A stretch of 64,000 nucleotides of DNA from NCBI GenBank assembly GCA_963693305.1, contig OY855903.1:31277598-31341597 (forward strand), in the 5' to 3' direction. This document shows, in pieces, positions 12,101 through 26,100 of this stretch; the stretch's first letter is position 1; each line of letters starts with the position of its first letter. Origin of the DNA: Meandrina meandrites. Taxonomy: Eukaryota > Cnidaria > Anthozoa > Scleractinia > Meandrinidae. The position numbers and the translations under genes are program-made. The notes below the pieces were generated by a model, which had not been told where the DNA came from, did not search any database, and was given only the letters and a program-made list of their open reading frames with translations.

Positions 12101-13300
12101 CGGCCGAATCGCACTTTTCATGAAATTGGGTGCTGACTGCCAAAATCGGCGCACAAGCGGTCCCCGAGCTCAGATCATGAGAAAATCAATTTTTACGGCC
12201 GAATCGCAATTTTCATGAAATTGGGTGCTGACTGCCAAAATCGGCGCACAAGCGGTCCCCGAGCTCAGATCATGAGAAAATCAATTTTTACGGCCGAATC
12301 GCAATTTTCATGAAATTGGGTGCTCACTGCCAAAGTCGGCGCACAAGCGGTCCCCGAGCTCAGATCATGAGAAAATCAATTTTTACGGCCGAATCGCAAT
12401 TTTCATGAAATTGGGTGCTCACTGCCCAAATCGGCGCACAAGCGGTCCCCGAGCTCAGATCATGAGAAAAAGAATTTTTACGGCCGAATGGCAATTTTCA
12501 TGAAATTGGGTGCTGACTGCCAAAATCAGCGCACAAGCGGTCCCCGAGCTCAGATCATGAGAAAATCAATTTTTACGGCCGAATCGCAATTTTCATGAAA
12601 TTGGGTGCTCACTACCCAAATCGGTGCACAAGCGGTCCCCGAGCTCAGATCATGAGAAAATCAATTTTTACGGCCGAATCGCAATTTTCATGAAATTGGG
12701 TGCTCACTGCCCAAATCGGTGCACAAGCGGTCCCCGAGCTCAGATCATTAGAAAATCAATTTTTACGGCCGAATCGCAATTTTCATGAAATTGGGTGCTC
12801 ACTGCCCAAATCGGTGCACAAGCGGTCCCCGAGCTCAGATCATGAGAAAATCAATTTTTACGGCCGAATCGCAATTTTCATGAAATTGGGTGCTCACTAC
12901 CCAAATCGGCGCCCAAGCGCTCCCGGAGCTCAGATTATGAGAAAATCAATTTTTACGGCCGAATCGCTATTTTTATGAAATTGGGTGCTGACTGCCCAAA
13001 TCGTCGCCCAAGCGGTCCCGGAGCTCAGATCATGAGAAAATCAATTTTTACGGCCGAATCGCAATTTTCATGAAATTGGGTTCTCACTGCCCAAATCGGC
13101 GCACAAGCGGTCCCCGAGCTCAGATCATGAGAAAATCAATTTTTACGGCCGAATCGCAATTTTCATGAAATTGGGTGCTCACTGCCCAAATCGGCGCATG
13201 AGCGGTCCCCAAGCTCAGATCATGAGAAAATCAATTTTTACGGCCGAATCGCAATTTTCATGAAATTGGGTGCTCACTGCCCAAATCGGCGCACAAGCGG
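9121..13300. repeat. 2090-bp (22-monomer) HOR unit, two tandem copies
   Basis: Copy 1 is 9121-11210 and copy 2 is 11211-13300. Landmarks shift by exactly 2090 bp: TTGAGTGCTC at 9181 and 11271, ACTGTTCAAA near 9288 and 11378, and the CATTAGA head that opens the frames starting at 10610 and 12700. Copies differ at scattered single bases, for example GCTC versus GCTG before the ACTGCCAAAA near 10140 and 12230, ATGAATTTTT versus AAGAATTTTT near 10380 and 12470, and ATCGGC versus ATCAGC near 12528. The block before copy 1 (TCGGCCCTCA at 9011) and that before copy 2 (TCGGCGCATG at 11101) differ, which fixes the left edge. Confidence 0.88.
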
Positions 13301-16300
13301 TCCCCGAGCTCAGATCATGAGAAAATCAATTTTTACGGCCGAATCGCACTTTTCATGAAATTGGGTGCTGACTGCCAAAATCGGCGCACAAGCGGTCCCC
13401 GAGCTCAGATCATGAGAAAATCAATTTTTACGGCCGAATGGCAATTTTCATGAAATTGGGTGCTGACTGCCAAAATCGGCGCACAAGCGGTCCCCGAGCT
13501 CAGATCATGAGAAAATCAATTTTTACGGCCGAATCGCAATTTTCATGAAATTGGGTGCTCACTACCCAAATCGGTGCACAAGCGGTCCCCGAGCTCAGAT
13601 CATGAGAAAATCAATTTTTACGGCCGAATCGCAATTTTCATGAAATTGGGTGCTCACTGCCCAAATCGGCGCACAAGCGGTCCCCGAGCTCAGATCATTA
13701 GAAAATCAATTTTTACGGCCGAATCGCAATTTTCATGAAATTGGGTGCTCACTGCCCAAATCGGTGCACAAGCGGTCCCCGAGCTCAGATCATGAGAAAA
13801 TCAATTTTTACGGCCGAATCGCAATTTTCATGAAATTGGGTGCTCACTACCCAAATCGGCGCCCAAGCGCTCCCGGAGCTCAGATTATGAGAAAATCAAT
13901 TTTTACGGCCGAATCGCTATTTTTATGAAATTGGGTGCTGACTGCCCAAATCGTCGCCCAAGCGGTCCCGGAGCTCAGATCATGAGAAAATCAATTTTTA
14001 CGGCCGAATCGCAATTTTCATGAAATTGGGTTCTCACTGCCCAAATCGGCGCACAAGCGGTCCCCGAGCTCAGATCATGAGAAAATCAATTTTTACGGCC
14101 GAATCGCAATTTTCATGAAATTGGGTGCTCACTGCCCAAATCGGCGCATGAGCGGTCCCCAAGCTCAGATCATGAGAAAATCAATTTTTACGGCCGAATC
14201 GCAATTTTCATGAAATTGGGTGCTCACTGCCCAAATCGGCGCACAAGCGGTCCCCGAGCTCAGATCATGAGAAAATCAATTTTTACGGCCGAATCGCAAT
14301 TTTCATGAAATTGGGTGCTGACTGCCAAAGTCGGCGCACAAGCGGTCCCCGAGCTCAGATCATGACAAAATCAATTTTTACGGCCGAATCGTAATTTTCA
14401 AGAAATTGGGTGCTCACTGCCCAAATCGGCGCACAAGCGGTCCCCGAGCTCAGATCATGAGAAAATCAATTTTTACGGCCGAATCGCAATTTTCATGAAA
14501 TTGGGTGCTCACTGCCTAAATCGGCGCACAAGCGGTCCCCGAGCTCAGATCATTAGAAAATCAATTTTTACGGCCGAATCGCAATTTTCATGAAATTGGG
14601 TGGTCACTGCCCAAATTGGTGCACAAGCGGTCCCCGAGCTCACATCATGAGAAAATCAATTTTTACGGCCGAATCGCAATTTTCATGAAATTGGGTGCTC
14701 ACTGCCCAAATCGGCGCACAAGCGGTCCCCGAGCTCAGATCATTAGAAAATCAATTTTTACGGCCGAATCGCAATTTTCATGAAATTGGGTGCTCACTGC
14801 CCAAATCGGTGCACAAGCGGTCCCCGAGCTCAGATCATGAGAAAATCAATTTTTACGGCCGAATCGCAATTTTCATGAAATTGGGTGCTCACTACCCAAA
14901 TCGGTGCACAAGCGGTCCCCGAGCTCAGATCATGAGAAAATCAATTTTTACGGCCGAATCGCAATTTTCATGAAATTGGGTGCTCACTGCCCAAATCGGT
15001 GCACAAGCGGTCCCCGAGCTCAGATCATTAGAAAATCAATTTTTACGGCCGAATCGCAATTTTCATGAAATTGGGTGCTCACTGCCCAAATCGGTGCACA
15101 AGCGGTCCCCGAGCTCAGATCATGAGAAAATCAATTTTTACGGCCGAATCGCAATTTTCATGAAATTGGGTGCTCACTACCCAAATCGGCGCCCAAGCGC
15201 TCCCGGAGCTCAGATTATGAGAAAATCAATTTTTACGGCCGAATCGCTATTTTTATGAAATTGGGTGCTGACTGCCCAAATCGTCGCCCAAGCGGTCCCG
15301 GAGCTCAGATCATGAGAAAATCAATTTTTACGGCCGAATCGCAATTTTCATGAAATTGGGTTCTCACTGCCCAAATCGGCGCACAAGCGGTCCCCGAGCT
15401 CAGATCATGAGAAAATCAATTTTTACGGCCGAATCGCAATTTTCATGAAATTGGGTGCTCACTGCCCAAATCGGCGCATGAGCGGTCCCCAAGCTCAGAT
15501 CGTGAGAAAATCAATTTTTACGGCCGAATCGCAATTTTCATGAAATTGGGTGCTCACTGCCCAAATCGGCGCACAAGCGGTCCCCGAGCTCAGATCATGA
15601 GAAAATCAATTTTTACGGCCGAATCGCAATTTTCATGAAATTGGGTTTTCACTGCCCAAATCGGCGCACAAGCGGTCCCCGAGCTCAGATCATGAGAAAA
15701 TCAGTTTTTACTGCCGAATCGCAATTTTCATGAAATTGGGTGCTGACTGCCAAAATCGGCGCACAAGCGGTCCCCGAGCTCAGATCATGAGAAAATCAAT
15801 TTTTACGGCCGAATCGCACTTTTCATGAAATTGGGTGCTGACTGCCAAAATCGGCGCACAAGCGGTCCCCGAGCTCAGATCATGAGAAAATCAATTTTTA
15901 CGGCCGAATGGCAATTTTCATGAAATTGGGTGCTGACTGCCAAAATCGGCGCACAAGCGGTCCCCGAGCTCAGATCATGAGAAAATCAATTTTTACGGCC
16001 GAATCGCAATTTTCATGAAATTGGGTGCTCACTACCCAAATCGGTGCACAAGCGGTCCCCGAGCTCAGATCATGAGAAAATCAATTTTTACGGCCGAATC
16101 GCAATTTTCATGAAATTGGGTGCTCACTGCCCAAATCGGCGCACAAGCGGTCCCCGAGCTCAGATCATTAGAAAATCAATTTTTACGGCCGAATCGCAAT
16201 TTTCATGAAATTGGGTGCTCACTGCCCAAATCGGTGCACAAGCGGTCCCCGAGCTCAGATCATGAGAAAATCAATTTTTACGGCCGAATCGCAATTTTCA

Positions 16301-18810
16301 TGAAATTGGGTGCTCACTACCCAAATCGGCGCCCAAGCGCTCCCGGAGCTCAGATTATGAGAAAATCAATTTTTACGGCCGAATCGCAATTTTCATGAAA
16401 TTGGGTTCTCACTGCCCAAATCGGCGCACAAGCGGTCCCCGAGCTCAGATCATGAGAAAATCAATTTTTACGGCCGAATCGCAATTTTCATGAAATTGGG
16501 TGCTCACTGCCCAAATCGGCGCATGAGCGGTCCCCAAGCTCAGATCATGAGAAAATCAATTTTTACGGCCGAATCGCAATTTTCATGAAATTGGGTGCTC
16601 ACTGCCCAAATCGGCGCACAAGCGGTCCCCGAGCTCAGATCATGAGAAAATCAATTTTTACGGCCGAATCGCAATTTTCATGAAATTGGGTGCTGACTGC
16701 CAAAGTCGGCGCACAAGCGGTCCCCGAGCTCAGATCATGACAAAATCAATTTTTACGGCCGAATCGTAATTTTCAAGAAATTGGGTGCTCACTGCCCAAA
16801 TCGGCGCACAAGCGGTCCCCGAGCTCAGATCATGAGAAAATCAATTTTTACGGCCGAATCGCAATTTTCATGAAATTGGGTGCTCACTGCCTAAATCGGC
16901 GCACAAGCGGTCCCCGAGCTCAGATCATTAGAAAATCAATTTTTACGGCCGAATCGCAATTTTCATGAAATTGGGTGGTCACTGCCCAAATTGGTGCACA
17001 AGCGGTCCCCGAGCTCACATCATGAGAAAATCAATTTTTACGGCCGAATCGCAATTTTCATGAAATTGGGTGCTCACTGCCCAAATCGGCGCACAAGCGG
17101 TCCCCGAGCTCAGATCATTAGAAAATCAATTTTTACGGCCGAATCGCAATTTTCATGAAATTGGGTGCTCACTGCCCAAATCGGTGCACAAGCGGTCCCC
17201 GAGCTCAGATCATGAGAAAATCAATTTTTACGGCCGAATCGCAATTTTCATGAAATTGGGTGCTCACTACCCAAATCGGCGCCCAAGCGGTCCCGTAGCT
17301 CAGATTATGAGAAAATCAATTTTTACGGCCGAATCGCAATTTTCATGAAATTGGGTGCTGACTGCCCAAATCGGAGCCCAAGCGGTCCCGGAGCTCAGAT
17401 CATGAGAAAATCAATTTTTACGGCCGAATCGCAATTTTCATGAAATTGGGTTCTCACTGCCCAAATCGGTGCACAAGCGGTCCCCGAGCTCAGATCATGA
17501 GAAAATCAATTTTTACGGCCGAATCGCAATTTTCATGAAATTGGGTGCTCACTACCCAAATCGGTGCACAAGCGGTCCCCCAACTCAGATCATGAGAAAA
17601 TCAATTTTTACGGCCGAATCGCAATTTTCATGAAATTGGGTGGTCACTGCCCAAATCGGTGCACAAGCGGTCCCCGAGCTCAGATCATGAGAAAATCAAT
17701 TTTTACGGCCGAATCGCAATTTTCATGAAATTGGGTGCTCACTGCCCAAATCGGCGCACAAGCGGTCCCCGAGCTCAGATCATGAGAAAATCAATTTTTA
17801 CGGCCGAATGGCAATTTTCATGAAATTGGGTGCTGACTGCCAAAATCGGCGCACAAGCGGTCCCCGAGCTCAGATCATGAGAAAATCAATTTTTACGGCC
17901 GAATCGCAATTTTCATGAAATTGGGTGCTCACTACCCAAATCGGTGCACAAGCGGTCCCCGAGCTCAGATCATGAGAAAATCAATTTTTACGGCCGAATC
18001 GCAATTTTCATGAAATTGGGTGCTCACTGCCCAAATCGGCGCACAAGCGGTCCCCGAGCTCAGATCATTAGAAAATCAATTTTTACGGCCGAATCGCAAT
18101 TTTCATGAAATTGGGTGCTCACTGCCCAAATCGGTGCACAAGCGGTCCCCGAGCTCAGATCATGAGAAAATCAATTTTTACGGCCGAATCGCAATTTTCA
18201 TGAAATTGGGTGCTCACTGCCCAAATCGGCGTAAAAGCGGTCCCGGAGCTCAGATCATGAGAAAATCAATTTTTACGGCCGAATCGCAATTTTCATGAAA
18301 TTGGGTGCTCACTACCCAAATCGGCGCAAAAGCGGTCCCCGAGCTCAGGTCATGAGAAAATCAATTTTTACGGCCGAATCGCAATTTTCATGAAATTGGG
18401 TGCTCACTGCCCAAATCGGCGCACAAGCGGTCCCCGAGCTCAGATCATGAGAAAATCAATTTTTACGGCCGAATCGCAATTTTCATGAAATTGAGTGCTC
18501 ACTGCCCAAATCGGCGCACAAGCGGTCCCCGAGCTCAGATCATGAGAAAATCAATTTTTACGGCCGAATCGCAATTTTCATGAAATTGGGTGCTCACTGT
18601 TCAAATCGGCGCACAAGCGGTCCCCGAGCTCAGATCATGAGAAAATCAATTTTTACGGCCGAATCGCAATTTTCATGAAATTGGGTGCTCACTGCCCAAA
18701 TCGGCGTAAAAGCGGTCCCGGAGCTCAGATCATGAGAAAATCAATTTTTACGGCCGAATCGCAATTTTCATGAAATTGGGTGCTCACTACCCAAATCGGC
18801 GCAAAAGCGG
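13301..18810. repeat. Mosaic satellite segment, 58 monomers
   Basis: This holds only 95-bp monomers and no gene. The order is a patchwork of pieces found elsewhere: several restarts of the CATTAGA, TCGGTGCACA, AGCGCTCCCGG series (frames opening at 13650, 14695, 14980 and 16120), two partial copies of the 1425-bp unit, and a doubled GGCGTAAAAGCGG/CAGGTCATGA pair near 18.2 and 18.7 kb. After the restart at 16120 the TCGTCGCCCA monomer that normally follows AGCGCTCCCGG is missing. Two monomers share a C-to-T change giving AAATTGGTGC (near 14616 and 16991), linking the two partial units. Confidence 0.8.
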
Positions 18811-20805
18811 TCCCCGAGCTCAGGTCATGAGAAAATCAATTTTTACGGCCGAATCGCAATTTTCATGAAATTGGGTGCTCACTGCCCAAATCGGCGCACA
18901 AGCGGTCCCCGAGCTCAGATCATGAGAAAATCAATTTTTACGGCCGAATCGCAATTTTCATGAAATTGGGTGGTCACTGCCCAAATCGGTGCACAAGCGG
19001 TCCCCGACCTCAGATCATGAGAAAATCAATTTTTACGGCCGAATCGCAATTTTCATGAAATTGGGTGCTCACTGCCCAAATCGGCGCACAAGCGGTCCCC
19101 GAGCTCAGATCATGAGAAAATCAATTTTTACGGCCGAATGGTAATTTTCATGAAATTGGGTGCTGACTGCCAAAATCGGCGCACAAGCGGTCCCCGAGCT
19201 CAGATCATGAGAAAATCAATTTTTACGGCCGAATCGCAATTTTCATGAAATTGGGTGCTCACTACCCAAATCGGTGCACAAGCGGTCCCCGAGCTCAGAT
19301 CATGAGAAAATCAATTTTTACGGCCGAATCGCAATTTTCATGAAATTGGGTGCTCACTGCCCAAATCGGCGCACAAGCGGTCCCCGAGCTCAGATCATTA
19401 GAAAATCAATTTTTACGGCCGAATTGCAATTTTCATGAAATTGGGTGCTCACTGCCCAAATCGGTGCACAAGCGGTCCCCGAGCTCAGATCATGAGAAAA
19501 TCAATTTTTACGGCCGAATCGCAATTTTCATGAAATTGGGTGCTCACTACCCAAATCGGCGCCCAAGCGCTCCCGGAGCTCAGATTATGAGAAAATCAAT
19601 TTTTACGGCCGAATCGTTATTTTCATGAAATTGGGTGCTCACTGCCCAAATCGGCCCACAAGCGGTCCCGGAGCTCAGATCATGAGAAAATCAATTTTTA
19701 CGGCCGAATCGCAATTTTCATGAAATTGGGTTCTCACTGCCCAAATCGGCGCACAAGCGGTCCCCGAGCTCAGATCATGAGAAAATCAATTTTTACGGCC
19801 GAATCGCAATTTTCATGAAATTGGGTGCTCACTGCCCAAATCGGCGCATGAGCGGTCCCCAAGCTCAGATCATGAGAAAATCAATTTTTACGGCCGAATC
19901 GCAATTTTCATGAAATTGGGTGCTCACTGCCCAAATCGGCGCACAAGCGGTCCCCGAGCTCAGATCATGAGAAAATCAATTTTTACGGCCGAATCGCAAT
20001 TTTCATGAAATTGGGTGCTCACTGCCCAAATCGGCGCACAAGCGGTCCCCGAGCTCAGATCATGAGAAAATCAATTTTTACGGCCGAATCGCAATTTTCA
20101 TGAAATTGGGTGCTGACTGCCAAAATCGGCGCACAAGCGGTCCCTGAGCTCAGATCATGAGAAAATCAATTTTTACGGCCGAATCGCAATTTTCATGAAA
20201 TTGGGTGCTCACTACCCAAATCGGTGCACAAGCGGTCCCCGAGCTCAGATCATGAGAAAATCAATTTTTACGGCCGAATCGCAATTTTCATGAAATTGGG
20301 TGCTCACTGCCCAAATCGGCGCACAAGCGGTCCCCGAGCTCAGATCATGAGAAAATCAATTTTTACGGCCGAATCGCAATTTTCATGAAATTGGGTGCTC
20401 ACTGCCCAAATCGGCGTAAAAGCGGTCCCGGAGCTCAGATCATGAGAAAATCAATTTTTACGGCCGAATGGCAATTTTCATGAAATTGGGTGCTCACTGC
20501 CCAAATCGGCGCACAAGCGGTCCCCCAGCTCAGATCATGAGAAAATCAATTTTTACGGCCGAATCGCAATTTTCATGAAATTGGGTGCTCACTACCCAAA
20601 TCGGTGCACAAGCGGTCCCCGAGCTCAGATCATGAGAAAATCAATTTTTACGGCCGAATCGCAATTTTCATGAAATTGGGTGCTCACTACCCAAATCGGT
20701 GCACAAGCGGTCCCCGAGCTCAGATCATTAGAAAATCAATTTTTACGGCCGAATCGCAATTTTCATGAAATTGGGTGCTCACTGTTCAAATCGGCGCACA
20801 AGCGG

Positions 20806-20995
20806 TCCCGGAGCTCAGATCATGAGAAAATCAATTTTTACGGCCGAATCGCAATTTTCATGAAATTGGGTGCTCAAGGCCCAAATCGGTGAAAAAGCGG
20901 TCCCCGAGCTCAGATCATGAGAAAATCAATTTCTACGGCCGAATGGCAATTTTCATGAAACTGGGTGCTCACTACCCAAATCGGTGCACAAGCGG
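20806..20995. repeat. Most divergent pair of monomers (copy 1)
   Basis: The two monomers carry changes seen almost nowhere else. The first ends GCTCAAGGCC then TCGGTGAAAAAGCGG, with five substitutions between monomer bases 72 and 89. The second has TTTCTACGG, GAATGGCAAT and AAACTGGGTG and is followed by a head reading GCCCC instead of TCCCC. Length is still exactly 190. They lie at the right edge of the 2185-bp unit, and an identical pair lies at 22991-23180. Confidence 0.8.
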
Positions 20996-22990
20996 GCCCC
21001 GAGCTCAGATCATGAGAAAATCAATTTTTACGGCCGAATCGCAATTTTCATGAAATTGGGTGCTCACTGCCCAAATCGGCGCACAAGCGGTCCCCGAGCT
21101 CAGATCATGAGAAAATCAATTTTTACGGCCGAATCGCAATTTTCATGAAATTGGGTGGTCACTGCCCAAATCGGTGCACAAGCGGTCCCCGACCTCAGAT
21201 CATGAGAAAATCAATTTTTACGGCCGAATCGCAATTTTCATGAAATTGGGTGCTCACTGCCCAAATCGGCGCACAAGCGGTCCCCGAGCTCAGATCATGA
21301 GAAAATCAATTTTTACGGCCGAATGGTAATTTTCATGAAATTGGGTGCTGACTGCCAAAATCGGCGCACAAGCGGTCCCCGAGCTCAGATCATGAGAAAA
21401 TCAATTTTTACGGCCGAATCGCAATTTTCATGAAATTGGGTGCTCACTACCCAAATCGGTGCACAAGCGGTCCCCGAGCTCAGATCATGAGAAAATCAAT
21501 TTTTACGGCCGAATCGCAATTTTCATGAAATTGGGTGCTCACTGCCCAAATCGGCGCACAAGCGGTCCCCGAGCTCAGATCATTAGAAAATCAATTTTTA
21601 CGGCCGAATTGCAATTTTCATGAAATTGGGTGCTCACTGCCCAAATCGGTGCACAAGCGGTCCCCGAGCTCAGATCATGAGAAAATCAATTTTTACGGCC
21701 GAATCGCAATTTTCATGAAATTGGGTGCTCACTACCCAAATCGGCGCCCAAGCGCTCCCGGAGCTCAGATTATGAGAAAATCAATTTTTACGGCCGAATC
21801 GTTATTTTCATGAAATTGGGTGCTCACTGCCCAAATCGGCCCACAAGCGGTCCCGGAGCTCAGATCATGAGAAAATCAATTTTTACGGCCGAATCGCAAT
21901 TTTCATGAAATTGGGTTCTCACTGCCCAAATCGGCGCACAAGCGGTCCCCGAGCTCAGATCATGAGAAAATCAATTTTTACGGCCGAATCGCAATTTTCA
22001 TGAAATTGGGTGCTCACTGCCCAAATCGGCGCATGAGCGGTCCCCAAGCTCAGATCATGAGAAAATCAATTTTTACGGCCGAATCGCAATTTTCATGAAA
22101 TTGGGTGCTCACTGCCCAAATCGGCGCACAAGCGGTCCCCGAGCTCAGATCATGAGAAAATCAATTTTTACGGCCGAATCGCAATTTTCATGAAATTGGG
22201 TGCTCACTGCCCAAATCGGCGCACAAGCGGTCCCCGAGCTCAGATCATGAGAAAATCAATTTTTACGGCCGAATCGCAATTTTCATGAAATTGGGTGCTG
22301 ACTGCCAAAATCGGCGCACAAGCGGTCCCTGAGCTCAGATCATGAGAAAATCAATTTTTACGGCCGAATCGCAATTTTCATGAAATTGGGTGCTCACTAC
22401 CCAAATCGGTGCACAAGCGGTCCCCGAGCTCAGATCATGAGAAAATCAATTTTTACGGCCGAATCGCAATTTTCATGAAATTGGGTGCTCACTGCCCAAA
22501 TCGGCGCACAAGCGGTCCCCGAGCTCAGATCATGAGAAAATCAATTTTTACGGCCGAATCGCAATTTTCATGAAATTGGGTGCTCACTGCCCAAATCGGC
22601 GTAAAAGCGGTCCCGGAGCTCAGATCATGAGAAAATCAATTTTTACGGCCGAATGGCAATTTTCATGAAATTGGGTGCTCACTGCCCAAATCGGCGCACA
22701 AGCGGTCCCCCAGCTCAGATCATGAGAAAATCAATTTTTACGGCCGAATCGCAATTTTCATGAAATTGGGTGCTCACTACCCAAATCGGTGCACAAGCGG
22801 TCCCCGAGCTCAGATCATGAGAAAATCAATTTTTACGGCCGAATCGCAATTTTCATGAAATTGGGTGCTCACTACCCAAATCGGTGCACAAGCGGTCCCC
22901 GAGCTCAGATCATTAGAAAATCAATTTTTACGGCCGAATCGCAATTTTCATGAAATTGGGTGCTCACTGTTCAAATCGGCGCACAAGCGG

Positions 22991-23180
22991 TCCCGGAGCT
23001 CAGATCATGAGAAAATCAATTTTTACGGCCGAATCGCAATTTTCATGAAATTGGGTGCTCAAGGCCCAAATCGGTGAAAAAGCGGTCCCCGAGCTCAGAT
23101 CATGAGAAAATCAATTTCTACGGCCGAATGGCAATTTTCATGAAACTGGGTGCTCACTACCCAAATCGGTGCACAAGCGG
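22991..23180. repeat. Most divergent pair of monomers (copy 2)
   Basis: This is the exact counterpart of 20806-20995, shifted by 2185 bp and with the same private changes (GCTCAAGGCC, TGAAAAAGCGG, TTTCTACGG, AAACTGGGTG, then GCCCC). Its presence in both copies shows that the changes predate the duplication. Confidence 0.8.
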
Positions 23181-26100
23181 GCCCCGAGCTCAGATCATGA
23201 GAAAATCAATTTTTACGGCCGAATCGCAATTTTCATGAAATTGGGTGCTCACTACCCAAATCGGTGCACAAGCGGTCCCCGAGCTCAGATCATGAGAAAA
23301 TCAATTTTTACGGCCGAATCGCAATTTTCATGAAATTGGGTGCTCACTACCCAAATCGGCGCCCAAGCGGTCCCGGAGCTCAGATTATGAGAAAATCAAT
23401 TTTTACGGCCGAATCGCTATTTTCATGAAATTGGGTGCTCACTGCCCAAATCGGCGCCCAAGCGGTCCCGGAGCTCAGATCATGAGAAAATCAATTTTTA
23501 CGGCCGAATCGCAATTTTCATGAAATTGGGTTCTCACTGCCCAAATCGGCGCACAAGCGGTCCCCGAGCTCAGATCATGAGAAAATCAATTTTTACGGCC
23601 GAATCGCAATTTTCATGAAATTGGGTGCTCACTGCCCAAATCGGCGCATGAGCGGTCCCCGAGCTCAGATCATGAGAAAATCAATTTTTACGGCCGAATC
23701 GCAATTTTCATGAAATTGGGTGGTCACTGCCCAAATCGGTGCACAAGCGGTCCCCGACCTCAGATCATGAGAAAATCAATTTTTACGGCCGAATCGCAAT
23801 TTTCATGAAATTGGGTGCTCACTGCCCAAATCGGCGCACAAGCGGTCCCCGAGCTCAGATCATGAGAAAATCAATTTTTACTGCCGAATCGCAATTTTCA
23901 TGAAATTGGGTGCTCACTGCCCAAATCGGCGCACAAGCGGTCCCCGAGCTCAGATCATGAGAAAATCAATTTTTACGGCCGAATGGCAATTTTCATGAAA
24001 TTGGGTGCTGACTGCCAAAATCGGCGCACCAGCGGTCCCCGAGCTCAGATCATGAGAAAATCAATTTTTACGGCCGAATCGCAATTTTAATGAAATTGGG
24101 TGCTCACTGCCCAAATCGGCGCCCAAGCGGTCCCGGAGCTCAGATCATGAGAAAATAAATTTTTCCGGCCGAATCGCAATTTTCATGAAATTGGGTGCTC
24201 ACTGCCCAAATCGGCGCACAAGCGGTCCCCGAGCTCAGATCATGAGAAAATCAATTTTTACGGCCGAATCGCAATTTTCATGAAATTGGGTGCTCACTGC
24301 CCAAATCGGCGCATGAGCGGTCCCCGAGCTCAGATCATGAGAAAATCAATTTTTACTGCCGAATCGCAATTTTCATGAAATTGGGTGCTCACTGCCCAAA
24401 TCGGCGCACAAGCGGTCCCCGAGCTCAGATCATGAGAAAATCAATTTTTACGGCCGAATGGCAATTTTCATGAAATTGGGTGCTGACTGCCCAAATCGGC
24501 GCCCAAGCGCTCCCGGAGCTCAGATTATGAGAAAATCAATTTTTACGGCCGAATCGCAATTTTCATGAAATTGGGTGCTCACTACCCAAATCGGTGCACA
24601 AGCGGTCCCCGAGCTCAGATCATGAGAAAATCAATTTTTACGGCCGAATCGCAATTTTCATGAAATTGGGTGCTCACTACCCAAATCGGCGCCCAAGCGC
24701 TCCCGGAGCTCAGATTATGAGAAAATCAATTTTTACGGCCGAATCGCTATTTTCATGAAATTGGGTGCTCACTGCCCAAATCGTCGCCCAAGCGGTCCCG
24801 GAGCTCAGATCATGAGAAAATCAATTTTTACGGCCGAATCGCAATTTTCATGAAATTGGGTTCTCACTGCCCAAATCGGCGCACAAGCGGTCCCCGAGCT
24901 CAGATCATGAGAAAATCAATTTTTACGGCCGAATCGCAATTTTCATGAAATTGGGTGCTCACTGCCCAAATCGGCGCATGAGCGGTCCCCAAGCTCAGAT
25001 CATGAGAAAATCAATTTTTACGGCCGAATCGCAATTTTCATGAAATTGGGTGCTCACTGCCCAAATCGGCGCACAAGCGGTCCCCGAGCTCAGATCATGA
25101 GAAAATCAATTTTTACGGCCGAATCGCAATTTTCATGAAATTGGGTGCTGACTGCCAAAATCGGCGCACAAGCGGTCCCCGATCTCAGATCATGAGAAAA
25201 TCAATTTTTACGGCCGAATCGCAATTTTCATGAAATTGGGTGCTCACTACCCAAATCGGTGCACAAGCGGTCCCCGAGCTCAGATCATGAGAAAATCAAT
25301 TTTTACGGCCGAATCGCAATTTTCATGAAATTGGGTTCTCACTGCCCAAATCGGCGCACAAGCGGTCCCCGAGCTCAGATCATGAGAAAATCAATTTTTA
25401 CGGCCGAATCGCAATTTTCATGAAATTGGGTGCTCACTGCCCAAATCGGCGCATGAGCGGTCCCCGAGCTCAGATCATGAGAAAATCAATTTTTACTGCC
25501 GAATCGCAATTTTCATGAAATTGGGTGCTCACTGCCCAAATCGGCGCACAAGCGGTCTCCGAGCTCAGATCATGAGAAAATCAATTTTTACGGCCGAATG
25601 GCAATTTTCATGAAATTGGGTGCTGACTGCCAAAATCGGCGCACAAGCGGTCCCCGAGCTCAGATCATGAGAAAATCAATTTTTACGGCCGAATCGCAAT
25701 TTTAATGAAATTGGGTGCTCACTGCCCAAATCGGCGCCCAAGCGGTCCCGGAGCTCAGATCATGAGAAAATAAATTTTTCCGGCCGAATCGCAATTTTCA
25801 TGAAATTGGGTGCTCACTGCCCAAATCGGCGCACAAGCGGTCCCCGAGCTCAGATCATGAGAAAATCAATTTTTACGGCCGAATCGCAATTTTCATGAAA
25901 TTGGGTGCTCACTGCCCAAATCGGCGCACAAGCGGTCCCCGAGCTCAGATCATGAGAAAATCAATTTTTACGGCCGAATCGCAATTTTCATGAAATTGGG
26001 TGCTCACTACCCAAATCGGTGCACAAGCGGTCCCCGAGCTCAGATCATGAGAAAATCAATTTTTACGGCCGAATCGCAATTTTCATGAAATTGGGTGCTC

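Larger units (their letters stand above)
18811..23180. repeat. 2185-bp (23-monomer) HOR unit, two tandem copies
   Basis: Copy 1 is 18811-20995 and copy 2 is 20996-23180. Rare private variants recur exactly 2185 bp apart: TCCCCGACCT at 19001 and 21186, GCTCAAGGCC near 20873 and 23058, CAATTTCTAC near 20929 and 23114, AGCGGGCCCC at 20991 and 23176, and GAATGGTAAT near 19136 and 21321. The match begins a few bases inside 18811, because the two heads differ there (CAGGTCATGA versus CAGATCATGA). I found no differences inside the copies, but I compared landmarks rather than every base. TCCCCGACCT appears once more at 23751, 2565 bp after the second, so its flanks were later rearranged. Confidence 0.88.
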
